Shown here one piece after another: positions 51,311-60,740 of a DNA stretch of 64,000 bases. The translations under genes were made by a program, and so were the position numbers. Origin of the DNA: Novosphingobium colocasiae (GTDB taxonomy: Bacteria; Pseudomonadota; Alphaproteobacteria; Sphingomonadales; Sphingomonadaceae); contig NZ_BMZA01000001.1 in NCBI RefSeq assembly GCF_014652555.1, positions 534,900 through 598,899 of the forward strand, written 5' to 3'. The notes under the pieces were generated by a model. That model did no database searches. It saw only the letters and a list, made by a program, of their open reading frames with translations, and was not told the origin of the DNA. Positions within the stretch are counted from its first letter, which is position 1. Every line of letters starts with the position of its first letter.

Positions 51311-52279
51311 TCAATCGGGACGGGTTCGGTCCATCGCCGCGCCGACATGCGCGGTGCCGCGCGCGCGGGCGAGGCGTTCCTGCCGGTGGCGTTCGCGGGC
51401 CGAGGCGCGCTGCTCCTCGCTGCGTTCGCCATGGCAGGCGGCGCAGCTCACCCCGTCCTCGTACAGCGGTGAGCGGCGATCATCCTCGCTGACCGGGCGG
51501 CGGCAGGCATGGCACAGGCCATAGCTGCCCGCCGTCAGGCCGTGGCCGACGGTGACCCGCTGGTCGAACACGAAGCATTCGCCGCGCCACAGGCTGTCCG
51601 CTTCGGGCATCTCTTCCAGATAGCGCAGGATGCCGCCCTTGAGGTGGAACACTTCATCCACCCCTTCGGCCTTGAGGAACGCGGTCGATTTCTCGCAGCG
51701 GATGCCGCCGGTGCAGAACATCGCCACCTTGGGCGGCTTGCCCTGTCCCAGTAGCCGCTCGCGCTCGGCGCGGAACCAGCCCGGAAAATCGCGGAACGAT
51801 TGCGTTTGCGGATCGATCGCGCCCTGAAACGTGCCGGCGGCGACTTCATAGTCGTTGCGGGTGTCGATCACGATGGTGTCGGGATCGGCGATCAGCGCGT
51901 TCCAGTCCTGCGGGGCGACATACGTGCCGACGCTGTCCAGCGGGTCGATCCCGGCCACGCCCATCGTCACGATCTCGCGCTTGAGGCGCACCTTCATGCG
52001 GTGGAACGGCATCGTGGCGGCGCTCGAATACTTGACGTCCAGATCGGCGCAATCGGGCAGGGCGCGGATATGGGCGATCACGGCGGCGATGGCGTCGGGC
52101 GTGCCGGCCACGGTACCGTTGATCCCTTCGCCCGCCAGCAGCAGCGAGCCCTTGATGCCGTGCCGGCGGCACAGGGCATCAAGCGATGCGCGGTAGTCCG
52201 CATAATCGGGCAGCCGGGCGAAACGGTACAGCGCGGCAACGCGCAAGGGCGGCGGTGATTCGCTGGTGGTGTGCGACAT
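51311..52279 (-). CDS. trhO: Rhodanese-type tRNA uridine hydroxylase (TrhO family)
   Basis: 322 residues from ATG 52279. The N-terminal acylphosphatase-like half has [12 protein letters not shown] (about 49-60). The rhodanese half has the catalytic loop [12 protein letters not shown] (Cys189 and Cys195) and [14 protein letters not shown]-terminal zinc-like set follows, [13 protein letters not shown] and SCAACHGER. TrhO makes 5-hydroxyuridine at tRNA position 34 using oxygen. The last 40 residues form a basic, arginine-rich extension. The gene lies between thrS and the hem-linked membrane gene on the same strand. Confidence 0.9.
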   Translation of the reverse strand: MSHTTSESPPPLRVAALYRFARLPDYADYRASLDALCRRHGIKGSLLLAGEGINGTVAGTPDAIAAVIAHIRALPDCADLDVKYSSAATMPFHRMKVRLKREIVTMGVAGIDPLDSVGTYVAPQDWNALIADPDTIVIDTRNDYEVAAGTFQGAIDPQTQSFRDFPGWFRAERERLLGQGKPPKVAMFCTGGIRCEKSTAFLKAEGVDEVFHLKGGILRYLEEMPEADSLWRGECFVFDQRVTVGHGLTAGSYGLCHACRRPVSEDDRRSPLYEDGVSCAACHGERSEEQRASARERHRQERLARARGTAHVGAAMDRTRPD

Positions 52280-52334
52280 GGCCGGGCCTATAGCGCGGGC
52301 ATCCGCCTTCGTCAGCAGCGCCGGCAGGCCGGGT

Positions 52335-53324
52335 TCAGTCGGGCGCGGCGGGGGTGGGCGAAGCGGTCGGGGGCGTCGCCGCAGGGGCCGGGGCCAGCGG
52401 GCTCGGCTGGTTGACCGCGTGGCCGGCACCGTCAGCCAGGCGATGCGGTTCGAGCATCGCGGTCGTCTCCAGCAGGTCCAGCGCGCGCTGCGCTTCCTGA
52501 TAGCGGCGGGCATCGGCGATCCAGTTGGTGGCGCTGTCGGCCCCGGGCAGCCGTTCGACTTCCTCGATCGCGCCGCCGATCCGGCGCGACGACAGCATCA
52601 GCCGGGCCCGGTCGATCCGCGCCGACGGGGTGACCAGACTGGCATTGTCGCTGCGCACCACGAACAGGCCGGTCACCTCGCGCCGCACCCGCGACCACAG
52701 GCCGACGCTGCCGGCCGTGTTCGACAGTTGCGGGGAAAGCGCTTCGAGCCGGGCGCTCAGTTCGTCGATGGTGACGGGTTTGCGCGAGAAATCGATGATG
52801 GTCTGCACCGCGCGAGGCTGGGCGTTGGCGAAGCGCAGTCGCAACTGGTCCGCCACATAGCTGAGCGGTTCACCGCGATCGACCATGCGCCGGGCCGCAA
52901 ACGCGATCAGCATGCCTTCGGCGCGGGCGGTGTTGCCGACGATAGCGCCTGACTGATAGTCGATCCGCGAGAGCCGGTCTTCCAGCATCGCCAGCCGCCC
53001 TTCGAGCGAAGCGACGGTTTCCGGGCTACCTTTTGCTGCTGATGATGCAGCCCCGGCAAGGTCTCCCGCCGCAGCCCTGCCGGCATCCGCCGCATCGGGC
53101 TCGACAGCGGGGGCAGTCTGGGTGACGGCAGGAGCAGGCGCGCCAAGGTAGCGCGGCAGGTAGCCTTGGATACTCGCCCAGATGACCAGCGCCCCGCCCG
53201 TCGCGAAGGCGAGCAGCGCGACCACAAGCTGGCCGCGCGCCGATCCGCGTCGGCGCGCCGGCGGCGGGTTGGACGCGGCGGTGTAGCCGGGTGCGGCGGG
53301 GGAGAGGTCGGGGTCGTCCTGCAT
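52335..53324 (-). CDS. Mitofilin/HemX-like inner-membrane protein
   Basis: 329 residues from ATG 53324. There is a cytoplasmic proline-rich start, one membrane helix ([19 protein letters not shown], about 33-52), a coiled-coil stretch ([20 protein letters not shown]) and a helical periplasmic domain ending in an alanine/proline tail. In Alphaproteobacteria the gene after hemC-hemD usually encodes such a protein, related to mitochondrial mitofilin or bacterial HemX. That position is the main support. It may shape the membrane or help porphyrin synthesis. No enzymatic motif is present. Confidence 0.7.
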   Translation of the reverse strand: MQDDPDLSPAAPGYTAASNPPPARRRGSARGQLVVALLAFATGGALVIWASIQGYLPRYLGAPAPAVTQTAPAVEPDAADAGRAAAGDLAGAASSAAKGSPETVASLEGRLAMLEDRLSRIDYQSGAIVGNTARAEGMLIAFAARRMVDRGEPLSYVADQLRLRFANAQPRAVQTIIDFSRKPVTIDELSARLEALSPQLSNTAGSVGLWSRVRREVTGLFVVRSDNASLVTPSARIDRARLMLSSRRIGGAIEEVERLPGADSATNWIADARRYQEAQRALDLLETTAMLEPHRLADGAGHAVNQPSPLAPAPAATPPTASPTPAAPD

Positions 53325-53355
53325 CAAGATTGTGTTCTGGTTATCCGCGGTCCCG

Positions 53356-54048
53356 TTAGCCCAGACTGAACCTTTGGCACATCTGTACCGCCAATGCCAG
53401 CAGCGCGGCATCGTCCGGCCGCTCCGCCACTTCCAGCGCCGCCCATCCGCTCCCGGCGCGCTCGGCAACACGTGGGGCAAGGGCGGCGATACGGTGGATG
53501 CCCCGGCCGATCCCGGCGGCGTCGAGGCTTTGCGCGAAATGCGCCGCCGCTTCGCCCGAATGAAGCAGCACCAGCGCGGGCGCGGCGAGCCGGTCCCGCA
53601 GCGGCTGCGGCAACGGCAGCGGCTCGCTGGCATAGACTTCGCGCAAGGCCACCATGACGCCGGGCGGCGGCTCCAGCTCCACCCGCTCGCGCCCGGACAG
53701 CCGCAGCAGGCGGCGATGGGCGGGGTCCAGCAGCGGCATCACCGATTGCAACCCGCCCGATCCCGTCGCCACCACATCAAGCCCAGCCGCTATCGCCGCC
53801 TGCGCCGTGGTCAGGCCGACGGCATAGGTCGGGCAGCAGCGATAGCATTCAAGCGCGGGGCCGGCGTGGCGCAGGGCATTGGCGCTGCCCAGAAGGATCG
53901 CATCCACTTCCTCGCGCGGCAGTGGTTGCCACGCCAGCGGCCGGACCGCGAACAGCGGGGCCGATACGGCGTCCAGCCCCAGCGCCCGGGCTTTTGCGCA
54001 AGTGGCCGATGCGCCCGGTTCCGGGCGGATGACGATCACCGGCAGCAT
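53356..54048 (-). CDS. hemD: Uroporphyrinogen-III synthase
   Basis: 230 residues. Sequence conservation in this family is low, but the layout fits: MLPVIVIRPEPGASAT start, DAILLGSANALRH, YAVGLTTAQAAIAAGLDVV and LLHSGEAAAHFAQSL, the two-domain HemD pattern. It closes hydroxymethylbilane with inversion of ring D. It lies 5 bases after hemC and is followed by the mitofilin-like gene. Confidence 0.9.
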   Translation of the reverse strand: MLPVIVIRPEPGASATCAKARALGLDAVSAPLFAVRPLAWQPLPREEVDAILLGSANALRHAGPALECYRCCPTYAVGLTTAQAAIAAGLDVVATGSGGLQSVMPLLDPAHRRLLRLSGRERVELEPPPGVMVALREVYASEPLPLPQPLRDRLAAPALVLLHSGEAAAHFAQSLDAAGIGRGIHRIAALAPRVAERAGSGWAALEVAERPDDAALLALAVQMCQRFSLG

Positions 54049-54053
54049 GGCGC

Positions 54054-54992
54054 TCAGCCCGGACCGGCGAAGTGATCGGCGATGGCGGGAACCGCACGGG
54101 AAAGCAGATCGGCGGCGAGGCGGGCGGGGCCTTCAAGGTCTTCGGCAGGAAACCGGGCGCTGCCTTCCACTTTCTCGGCCCCGTCCGGGCTGTAGAGCGC
54201 GGCGCGCATGACCAGCGCGTCGCCATCGTGGCGGCTCAGCACCGCGATCGGGCTGTGGCAATTGCCGCCCAGCGCCGCCAGCAACGCGCGCTCGGCCAGC
54301 AGGCTGGCGCGGCTGGGTGCATCGTCGATCGCTGACAGGAAATCGCGGGTTCGCGCATCGTCGGCCCGGCATTCGACGAGGATGGCCGCCTGCCCCGGTG
54401 CCGGCAGCCAGTCTTCCGCGTCCAAGGGGTGGCCGGTCCCGGTTTCGCCCAGCCGTTTCAGCCCGGCAGCGGCCAGGAACGTCGCATCGGCCTCACCGGC
54501 GGCCAGCTTGGCGAGCCGGGTGGCGACATTGCCGCGAAAGGTCACAACCGTGCAGTCGGGCCGGGCATGCAGCAGTTGCGCGGCGCGGCGCGGCGCGCTG
54601 GTGCCGACGATCGCGCCTTGCGGCAAGGCGTGGATGGAGGCCGCGCCGACCAGCACATCGCGCACATCCTCGCGCGGCAGCACAGCACCGATGGCGAAGG
54701 CTTCGGGGCGCAGCGTCTCCACATCCTTGGCCGAATGGACGGCGAAGTCGATCTCGCCGCTCGCCAGCCAGGCGTCCAGTTCCTTGGTCCACAACGCCTT
54801 GCCGCCGATTTCGGCCAGCGCCCGGTCCTGGATGCGATCGCCGCTGGCGGTCACCGCTACGATCTCTATATGCGCCGGATCGATCCCGTGGGCACCGGCA
54901 AGGCGCGCGCGCGTTTCTTCGGCCTGGGCCATGGCGAGGGGCGAGCGGCGCGTGCCGAGGCGGAAGCGGGGCGAGGAATGTGGGTCGGTCAT
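54054..54992 (-). CDS. hemC: Hydroxymethylbilane synthase (porphobilinogen deaminase)
   Basis: 312 residues. The dipyrromethane cofactor attaches to Cys245 in [12 protein letters not shown]. The catalytic aspartate is Asp90 in [12 protein letters not shown]. The arginine-rich binding sites are [11 protein letters not shown] and [12 protein letters not shown]. It polymerises four porphobilinogens in haem, siroheme and other tetrapyrrole synthesis. It is divergent from tsaD with 71 bases between starts, and hemD follows by 5 bases. GGNCHSP replaces the commoner GGCQ-x-P around the cofactor cysteine. Confidence 0.96.
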   Translation of the reverse strand: MTDPHSSPRFRLGTRRSPLAMAQAEETRARLAGAHGIDPAHIEIVAVTASGDRIQDRALAEIGGKALWTKELDAWLASGEIDFAVHSAKDVETLRPEAFAIGAVLPREDVRDVLVGAASIHALPQGAIVGTSAPRRAAQLLHARPDCTVVTFRGNVATRLAKLAAGEADATFLAAAGLKRLGETGTGHPLDAEDWLPAPGQAAILVECRADDARTRDFLSAIDDAPSRASLLAERALLAALGGNCHSPIAVLSRHDGDALVMRAALYSPDGAEKVEGSARFPAEDLEGPARLAADLLSRAVPAIADHFAGPG

Positions 54993-55063
54993 CGGCGGGT
55001 TGTGCTACCCGTCAATGTCGTTCAGGGAAAGGCCCTGCGGCGTGGGGCTTTAGGACAGGGTAT

Positions 55064-56098
55064 TTGGCGGTAGTTCTCGGCATTGAATCCTCGTGCGACG
55101 AGACGGCCGCGGCGCTGGTGACGAGCGATCGCGCCATCCTTGCCCAGCGGATCGCGTCGCAGGACGATGCCCATCGTCCCTATGGCGGCGTCGTGCCCGA
55201 AATCGCCGCGCGGGCGCATGCCGAACGGCTGACCCCGCTGATCGAGGCGACGCTGGCCGATGCGGGGATGGCGCTCGGCGCGGTGGACGCCATCGCCGCC
55301 ACCGCCGGGCCGGGGCTGATCGGCGGGGTCATGGTCGGCCTCGTGACCGCAAAGGCACTGGCGCTGGCCGGTGGCAAGCCGCTGATCGCGATCAACCACC
55401 TCGAAGGCCACGCGCTCTCTCCCCGCCTCGCTGATGCCTCGCTGACGTACCCTTATTTGCTCCTTCTGGTATCGGGCGGGCACTGCCAGATCCTGCGCGT
55501 TGACGGCGTCGGCCGCTTCCGGCGGCTGGCAACCACCATCGACGATGCGCTGGGCGAGGCATTCGACAAATCGGCCAAAGTGCTGGGGCTGGGCTATCCC
55601 GGCGGCCCGGCGCTCGAACGGCTGGCGGCCACCGGAAACCCCCGCGCCGTGCCGCTGCCGCGCCCGCTGAGGGGCCATGCCGAACCCCATTTTTCCTTCG
55701 CCGGCCTCAAAAGCGCGGTCTTGCGGGCCAAGGAAAGCGGCGAGCATGCCGATGCCGATATCGCCGCATCGTTCCAGCAGGCCGCGATCGATTGCCTGAT
55801 CGATCGCACGGCGCGGGCGCTGGACGCGGCAGGAACGGTCAGCGCGTTGGTCGTCGCCGGCGGGGTCGCCGCGAACAAGCCGATCCGCGCTGCGCTCGAA
55901 GCTCTGGCATCGCGACACGGCCTGCCGTTCATCGCCCCGCCGCCGATGCTCTGTACCGATAACGCGGCGATGATCGCTTGGGCCGGGGTGGAGCGGCTGG
56001 CGCTGGGCCAGAACGATCCGCTGGATTTCGTCGCACGGCCGCGCTGGCCGCTCGATCCCGAAGCGGAACCGGCGCGCGGGGCGGGAGTGAAGGCATGA
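55064..56098 (+). CDS. tsaD: tRNA N6-adenosine threonylcarbamoyltransferase
   Basis: 344 residues from a TTG at 55064 with AGGACAGGG upstream; the frame back to 54317 is the antisense of hemC. Metal ligands are His112 and His116 in [12 protein letters not shown]. The nucleotide site is [10 protein letters not shown], and [13 protein letters not shown] lies near the C-terminus. It transfers threonylcarbamoyl to A37 of ANN-decoding tRNAs together with TsaB and TsaE. The stop overlaps the gpsA start by four bases (ATGA). Confidence 0.96.
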   Translation: MAVVLGIESSCDETAAALVTSDRAILAQRIASQDDAHRPYGGVVPEIAARAHAERLTPLIEATLADAGMALGAVDAIAATAGPGLIGGVMVGLVTAKALALAGGKPLIAINHLEGHALSPRLADASLTYPYLLLLVSGGHCQILRVDGVGRFRRLATTIDDALGEAFDKSAKVLGLGYPGGPALERLAATGNPRAVPLPRPLRGHAEPHFSFAGLKSAVLRAKESGEHADADIAASFQQAAIDCLIDRTARALDAAGTVSALVVAGGVAANKPIRAALEALASRHGLPFIAPPPMLCTDNAAMIAWAGVERLALGQNDPLDFVARPRWPLDPEAEPARGAGVKA

Positions 56099-57096
56099 CC
56101 ATGGCGAAAATCGGCGTGATCGGGGCGGGCGCATGGGGGACCGCGCTGGCGCAGGCGCTGGCCTCCGATGGGTCGTCCGTGCTGCTGTGGGCGCGCGAGC
56201 CGGAACTCGTCGCGGAGATCAATGCCAGCCGCACGAACCGGACTTATCTGCCCAGCGCCCTGATCGCGCCGACCGTGCGCGCCACCGGCGATCTGGCGGA
56301 ACTGGTGCCGCTCGACGCGCTGCTGGTGGTCGTCCCCGCCCAGTTCCTCGCCTCTGTGCTGACCGGGCTGCCCGATAGGCCGCGCGATCTGGTGCTGTGC
56401 GCCAAGGGCATCGAAGCGGGCAGCGGGCGGCTGATGGCCGATGTCGCGGCACAGGCCGCGCCGCTGGCCCGGCTTGCGGTGCTGTCCGGCCCCACCTTCG
56501 CGCACGAAGTTGCCGCCGGGCTGCCCACGGCGGTGACGCTTGCCTGCGCCGGGGGCGAAGCGCAGTGGCGGCGTCTTGCCCCGCTGATCGCGCGTCCGGC
56601 GCTGCGGCCCTATTATTCCGATGACGTCACCGGTGCCGAAGTGGGTGGGGCGATCAAGAACGTGCTGGCGATCGCCTGCGGCGTGGTGGAAGGCCTGAAC
56701 CTGGGGCAGAACGCCCGCGCGGCGCTGATCTCGCGCGGGTTCGCCGAAATGTCGCGCTTCGGCCTGGCCTTGGGTGCGCGGGCGGAAACCTTGTCCGGGC
56801 TGTGCGGCCTCGGTGATCTGGTGCTGACCTGCTCCTCCACTTCCAGCCGCAACTTCTCGCTCGGCCTCGCGCTGGGGCAGGGGCGTTCGATGGCAGAGGC
56901 GCTGGCGGGCAAGGCCAGCGTCGCCGAAGGCGCGGCCACCGCGCCGGTGCTGGCCGAACTGGCGGCGCGGCGCGGGATCGACATGCCGATCGTCACCGGC
57001 GTGTGCCGCCTGCTCGCAGGCGAAGCCCCGGCGCGTGACGTGGTGGCGGCGCTACTGGCCCGTCCGCTGCGCGCCGAGCAGGAGGGCGGCGTTTGA
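56095..57096 (+). CDS. gpsA: Glycerol-3-phosphate dehydrogenase [NAD(P)+]
   Basis: 333 residues. NAD-binding [16 protein letters not shown] starts at residue 7, [15 protein letters not shown] precedes the catalytic lysine in [15 protein letters not shown], and [13 protein letters not shown] closes the substrate site. It reduces dihydroxyacetone phosphate to sn-glycerol 3-phosphate for phospholipid synthesis. ATG 56095 overlaps tsaD; ATG 56101 (MAKIG) is an alternative. It overlaps the flippase gene by four bases. tsaD-gpsA-flippase form one operon. Confidence 0.96.
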   Translation: MTMAKIGVIGAGAWGTALAQALASDGSSVLLWAREPELVAEINASRTNRTYLPSALIAPTVRATGDLAELVPLDALLVVVPAQFLASVLTGLPDRPRDLVLCAKGIEAGSGRLMADVAAQAAPLARLAVLSGPTFAHEVAAGLPTAVTLACAGGEAQWRRLAPLIARPALRPYYSDDVTGAEVGGAIKNVLAIACGVVEGLNLGQNARAALISRGFAEMSRFGLALGARAETLSGLCGLGDLVLTCSSTSSRNFSLGLALGQGRSMAEALAGKASVAEGAATAPVLAELAARRGIDMPIVTGVCRLLAGEAPARDVVAALLARPLRAEQEGGV

Positions 57097-58628
57097 CCGA
57101 TGGCCCGGCACCCGCGGGCGGACGCGATGAAGCGGGCGACGACGCGCGCCTGAACGAGGATTTCGCCGCGCTCGCCAAGGGCGGCCGGACCAACTTCCTC
57201 GGCTTCTTCCTCCGCCTTGCCGCGCGCATCCCGTTCCTGTTCATCGCGGGGCGGGCGGCGTCCTACGGCCCCGCCGCGCTCGGCCGGTTCGCCTCGGCGC
57301 TGGTCGTCATCGAACTGACCGCGCTGGTCTGCTCGATGGGTGAAAAGCGCGGCCTGGCCCAGCGCCTGTCGCATGCCGAGGACAATGGCGAGCACCCTGC
57401 CAACGTCGTCGCCGATGGCGCGCTGCTGGCGCTGGGCGCTTCATGCGCGATGGCGCTGCTGTTCTGGCTGGTGCCCGAACCGATGTTTCCGGGCGGGCAC
57501 TATACCCAGATCGACCGTCTGATCGTCATCTCGATCCCGCCATTGGCGCTCACCGAAATCTGGCTGGCGGCGCTCGCCTGCCGCCTCCAGGTCAGCCCCA
57601 CGGTGTGGTCGCGCGCGATTGTCGAGCCGTGGACGATCTCGATCATGGCCGGGGCGATGATCTTCGTCGCCCCCGAAAGCGGGCTGTCGATCGCCTATAT
57701 CGCCTCGATCTTCGCCGCAGCGCTGACCGCGTTCATCCCGTTCGCGCGGGCTTACGGCCTGCCGCGAGGATGGCGACCGCACCGCCGCAAGCTGCCGAGG
57801 CTGGCCATGCGGCTGCTGCCGATCGCATTGGCCGATACGATCGAATGGGGCACGCGCCGGGTCGATGTGTTCCTGCTCGGCTTCATGGCGCCCTCCTCTG
57901 CCGTTGGGGTCTATTATGCCGCCCAGCAGGTGGCCAGCCTGCCGCAGAAGCTCAAGACCAGCTTCGAGCCGGTGCTCGGCCCGGTCATCACCCGCAACCT
58001 CAAGGACGGCAACTATGCCGCCATTGCCAAGCAGGTCCGGCAGGTGGGCTTCTGGATTCTCGCTGCGCAGGCCGGCATCGGGCTGGCGCTGGCGATCCCC
58101 GGCGAAGGCGTCATGGGGCTGGTCGGTCGCCAGTTCGTCGGCGGGACCGGCGCGCTCGCGTTCCTGCTGCTGGCCGAAGTGGTGGCATCGCCCGCCGTCG
58201 TCAGCGAAGCGGCGCTGATCTACCTCGATCGCTATCGCAACCTGATGATCTCGGTCGTGACCATCGGCCTGCAGGCGGTGCTGACTTTCGCCGGCATCTG
58301 GGCGATGCAGTATCTGGGCAAGAACGCGCTGTTCCAGGCCGCGGCGGCGGCGATCGCGCTGATGCTGGCGCTGGCCTTCGCCTCGGTGATCAAGGCCCGG
58401 TTGCTGGCGCGCTATCTGGGCGAGACGGTCAACACCTTCCGCATGGCGCTGGTCTGGGCCGCCGCGCCGGCGGTCGTGCTGGGCTATTGCGTCACCCATT
58501 TCCTCCCCGAATGGGCGGAACTGGCATTCGGCATCCCGGCGATCCTGGGCCTGTACCTCTTCATCATCTGGCGCCGCGCCTTCGGGCCTGAGGACCGGCA
58601 GCTTTTCAGGAAGACGAAGACGGCCTAA
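57093..58628 (+). CDS. Polysaccharide flippase-like membrane protein (MOP superfamily)
   Basis: 511 residues with about 12-14 hydrophobic segments after a 45-residue polar N-terminus. The pattern resembles Wzx/O-antigen flippases of the MATE-MurJ group: GRAASYGPAALGRFA near residue 55, VGVYYAAQQVASLPQKLKTS around 270, and repeated LL-x-A/G-rich helices. Such proteins flip lipid-linked sugars to the periplasmic face. No glycosyltransferase lies next to it, so the cargo is unknown. It overlaps gpsA (ATGA). Confidence 0.75.
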   Translation: MTDGPAPAGGRDEAGDDARLNEDFAALAKGGRTNFLGFFLRLAARIPFLFIAGRAASYGPAALGRFASALVVIELTALVCSMGEKRGLAQRLSHAEDNGEHPANVVADGALLALGASCAMALLFWLVPEPMFPGGHYTQIDRLIVISIPPLALTEIWLAALACRLQVSPTVWSRAIVEPWTISIMAGAMIFVAPESGLSIAYIASIFAAALTAFIPFARAYGLPRGWRPHRRKLPRLAMRLLPIALADTIEWGTRRVDVFLLGFMAPSSAVGVYYAAQQVASLPQKLKTSFEPVLGPVITRNLKDGNYAAIAKQVRQVGFWILAAQAGIGLALAIPGEGVMGLVGRQFVGGTGALAFLLLAEVVASPAVVSEAALIYLDRYRNLMISVVTIGLQAVLTFAGIWAMQYLGKNALFQAAAAAIALMLALAFASVIKARLLARYLGETVNTFRMALVWAAAPAVVLGYCVTHFLPEWAELAFGIPAILGLYLFIIWRRAFGPEDRQLFRKTKTA

Positions 58629-58659
58629 CATGATGGAATTGCTGTTCGTGATCTAAAAG

Positions 58660-58755
58660 CTTCGTCACCCTGAACTCGTTTCAGGGTCCATCTCTCCCCC
58701 CGCGCCGCCGTTTCCGAAGGCGCGATGGATGCTGAAACAAGTTCAGCATGACGTG
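58660..58755. repeat. REP-like element, inverted copy of 23165-23258
   Basis: GTCACCCTGAACTCGTTTCAGGGTCC-type left end (58664 onward) and a GCTGAAACAAGTTCAGC palindrome with ATGACG right edge. The same modules at 23165-23258 run in the other direction. Confidence 0.78.
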
Positions 58756-58823
58756 GCTGGGGTGGCGAACTTTGGGTTCAGGTGACCGGCGCACAGTCGG
58801 CGGTTAAACGGAAAGGATAATTC

Positions 58824-59432
58824 GTGGTGCAGATGATCGAGGCGAACTGGCTGATCTTTGCGGCGGCGTTGCTGATCTGCATCGTCATCGCCTGGTGGCT
58901 GTTCGCGCGCGGTTCCAAAGGGCCGGAGCGCAGCCACCGCCCAGATGTGCTGGATGAAGGCGTCGGCCCGGCGCAGCGCAACCAGGCGCTGATCGATGCC
59001 GCTCCGCCCGCCGCACAGTACGAACTGCCCGTGCATATCGATCCCCCGGCAATGGCAGGCACGATGGCCGGCCTCGGCGAAGTGATCGCGGTTGCGGCGC
59101 AGGAAGAAGTCGATCGCGCGGTGGATCACGACCACACCCCGCCGCAGACCATCGCCGCCGAGCCCGCGCCGGATGCCGAACCGGCACCCGCCACCGCTGA
59201 CGATCTGCGCCGGATCAAGGGCCTGGGCCCCAAGCTGCAGACGCTGCTGGCGTCGCTCGGCGTGACGACCTTCGCGCAGATCGCCGCCTGGACCGACGCC
59301 GACCTCGATGCCCTGGACGCGAACCTCGGCGCTTTCGCCGGCCGCCCCCGGCGCGACAAGTGGGTCGAACAGGCACGCCTCCTCGCCAGCGGCGACACCG
59401 GCGGATACGAGGCGGAATTCGGGAAGTTGTGA
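58824..59432 (+). CDS. Membrane-anchored helix-hairpin-helix protein
   Basis: 202 residues from a GTG. One N-terminal membrane helix (ANWLIFAAALLICIVIAWWL) is followed by an acidic, proline-rich linker and, at about residues 127-185, a helix-hairpin-helix domain (DDLRRIKGLGPKLQTLLASL, then GVTTFAQIAAW). This matches the proteobacterial family annotated as predicted 5' DNA nuclease or L21-like HhH. No nuclease motif is visible, so it may bind nucleic acid at the membrane. It lies between a REP-like element and the hicAB module. Confidence 0.72.
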   Translation: MVQMIEANWLIFAAALLICIVIAWWLFARGSKGPERSHRPDVLDEGVGPAQRNQALIDAAPPAAQYELPVHIDPPAMAGTMAGLGEVIAVAAQEEVDRAVDHDHTPPQTIAAEPAPDAEPAPATADDLRRIKGLGPKLQTLLASLGVTTFAQIAAWTDADLDALDANLGAFAGRPRRDKWVEQARLLASGDTGGYEAEFGKL

Positions 59433-59442
59433 GCGCGCCGCC

Positions 59443-59664
59443 TTACGCGGCCGCGTATATCGCCGGACGATAGCGGGGTTCCGGGATGGGGAGGCCGCGA
59501 TCCGTCGCGGTTTCGATCCAGAGTTCGATCGCAACCTGCGCTTCAGCGATGGCTTCTTCCGGCGTATCGCCGTGGGCAGAACAGGGCTTCAGGTCAGGAA
59601 CGTCCGCGATCCAGCATTCGTCTGCGGCGGACCAGAAAACATTGATGTGATAGCGGTGCTGCAT
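59443..59664 (-). CDS. hicB: HicB-like antitoxin, short form
   Basis: 73 residues. The partial RNase H-like HicB fold is seen in INVFWSAADECWIADVPDL, the conserved ...P.l..c.a.GdTpeEA block (CSAHGDTPEEAIAEAQ) and a C-terminal PIPEPRYRP. It lacks the C-terminal helix-turn-helix or ribbon-helix-helix domain that longer HicB proteins use to repress their own operon. It follows hicA with a shared ATGA, toxin gene first. Confidence 0.85.
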   Translation of the reverse strand: MQHRYHINVFWSAADECWIADVPDLKPCSAHGDTPEEAIAEAQVAIELWIETATDRGLPIPEPRYRPAIYAAA

Positions 59665-59918
59665 CAGTCGCCCAAAGTGAGTCCGTACTCCTCTACGATA
59701 CCAAGAAATTCGCGAACCTGATAGCGCTTTGCATCCTTGCCTTTGGGCTGAATGACCAGAACCGCAGGGCAGTCCGGGTGAACATAGGATCGGTGGCTCC
59801 CCTTCGTCCGGGCATGCCGAAACCCGAATGCTTCGATCATGGCAACAAAGTCGCGAAAATCGATAGAGCGGTCCGTTGATAGCAGAAGCTGCGCGTAAAG
59901 CTTGGCGGGTTTGACCAT
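59664..59918 (-). CDS. hicA: HicA-like mRNA interferase toxin
   Basis: 84 residues from ATG 59918, which has GAGG 7 bases upstream. HicA features: a double-stranded-RNA-binding-like fold with FVAMIEAFGFRHARTKGSHRSYVHP, in which the histidine after GS is catalytic, and REFLGIVEEYGL at the end. HicA toxins cut mRNA when HicB is lost. The N-terminus is longer than average. The gene order is toxin then antitoxin. The leader shares its promoter and a hairpin with the higBA module 0.8 kb away. Confidence 0.85.
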   Translation of the reverse strand: MVKPAKLYAQLLLSTDRSIDFRDFVAMIEAFGFRHARTKGSHRSYVHPDCPAVLVIQPKGKDAKRYQVREFLGIVEEYGLTLGD

Positions 59919-59922
59919 TGAA

Positions 59923-59975
59923 AGCCTCGTCAGAAAGCGAGGCTTCCTATGAATCACAAATTTTTCGCAATTCAA
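59923..59975 (-). promoter_or_regulatory. hicAB promoter with inverted repeat over start and Shine-Dalgarno
   Basis: On the minus strand: TTGAAT (59975-59970), 17 bases, TCATAG (59952-59947), then an inverted repeat AGCCTCG...CGAGGCT (59944-59938 and 59929-59923). The right half includes GAGG, the Shine-Dalgarno of hicA. In RNA the repeat would form a hairpin that hides this site. The 21 bases 59938-59958 are identical to 60754-60774. Confidence 0.6.
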
Positions 59976-60151
59976 CAACAATCAGCCATGTCAGGGGCAG
60001 AACTGTGGAAAAGCGGAGCTTGACTCTACGTTGGCCTTACGAAGCCCGGTCTTCCGGTCCACCGCACCTTCTTGTTCGAGCGTGCCGTTGGTGCAGGGTG
60101 TCTCGGCATGCTCGATACGAACGGCTGCGCGGGGCGTAACCGAAAAAGGCG

Positions 60152-60472
60152 TCAAGCGGCGCGCGGAACGATCCGCTCCAGATCGCCGTTCAACGCGCGC
60201 TTGGCTTCCAGCAGTTCGTAATCGTCCTGAAGGCCCAGGAAGAACCCTTCGGACATGCGGAAATAGCGGGCCAGGCGCAGGTCCAGATCGGCATCCATGC
60301 GCATGTGCCCGTCGATCACGCCTTCGAGGCGCGCGGGTGCGATAGCCAGCGCTTCGGCCAAGGCCGCAGCCGTCAGCCCGAGCGGCTCCATGAACTCCAA
60401 TACCAGCATTTCGCCGGCGTGGTTGTTGTCCAGCCAATCGGGGTCAGTCGTGGTAGTCGACGATTTCGACAT
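60152..60472 (-). CDS. higA: HigA-type antitoxin, XRE helix-turn-helix
   Basis: 106 residues from ATG 60472; the frame has other starts at 60487 and 60520. After a Ser/Thr-rich start, the HigA block HAGEMLVLEFMEPLGLTAAALAEAL is split across two helices and leads into a helix-turn-helix with MDADLDLRLARYFRMSEGFFLGLQ. It neutralises HigB and normally represses the operon. The start overlaps the higB end by 29 bases. It is the only DNA-binding protein of the two adjacent modules. Confidence 0.9.
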   Translation of the reverse strand: MSKSSTTTTDPDWLDNNHAGEMLVLEFMEPLGLTAAALAEALAIAPARLEGVIDGHMRMDADLDLRLARYFRMSEGFFLGLQDDYELLEAKRALNGDLERIVPRAA

Positions 60473-60734
60473 CGTATGCGTTTCCATCCTTCCAGCGGAA
60501 ACATATACGCCATTGGCCATTAATGGAAATGGAATGCTGCCCGGCGCGGTCGTCCTTGAGCGGGTGGAGGCGATTGCCGGGCGGATTGCGAAGGTCGTCG
60601 AGAGTCTTCGCGCGGTTCAGCATCTTCAGTTTGTCGAGAGGACGGCTTCCGAGGCTTGCCGGGACGCGTTTGCTCCGCACGCCATTCCAGATGCGCTCGG
60701 TTTGGGTACGGGTGTTGGCGAAGGAGCGGATCAT
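60444..60734 (-). CDS. higB: HigB/RelE-type toxin
   Basis: 96 residues from ATG 60734, with GAGG 7 bases upstream. The RelE-fold pattern is clear: MIRSFANTRTQ start, KLKMLNRAKTLDDLRNPPGNRLHPL and the final strands GQHSISINGQWRICFRW and VEIVDYHD. HigB is a ribosome-dependent mRNA endonuclease. Toxin-first order with HigA is the rule for this family. Promoter and leader are nearly the same as those of hicAB. Confidence 0.92.
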   Translation of the reverse strand: MIRSFANTRTQTERIWNGVRSKRVPASLGSRPLDKLKMLNRAKTLDDLRNPPGNRLHPLKDDRAGQHSISINGQWRICFRWKDGNAYDVEIVDYHD

Positions 60735-60740
60735 GGCGGG

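Noticed and set aside
54317..55063. A long plus-strand frame leading into tsaD
   Set aside because: It is the antisense of hemC and rich in arginine, typical of shadows in GC-rich DNA. The TTG at 55064 has its own ribosome site and begins the conserved protein.
59991..60437. A 148-codon minus-strand frame over higA
   Set aside because: It is another frame of higA and lacks any family pattern; higA itself fits in frame and position.
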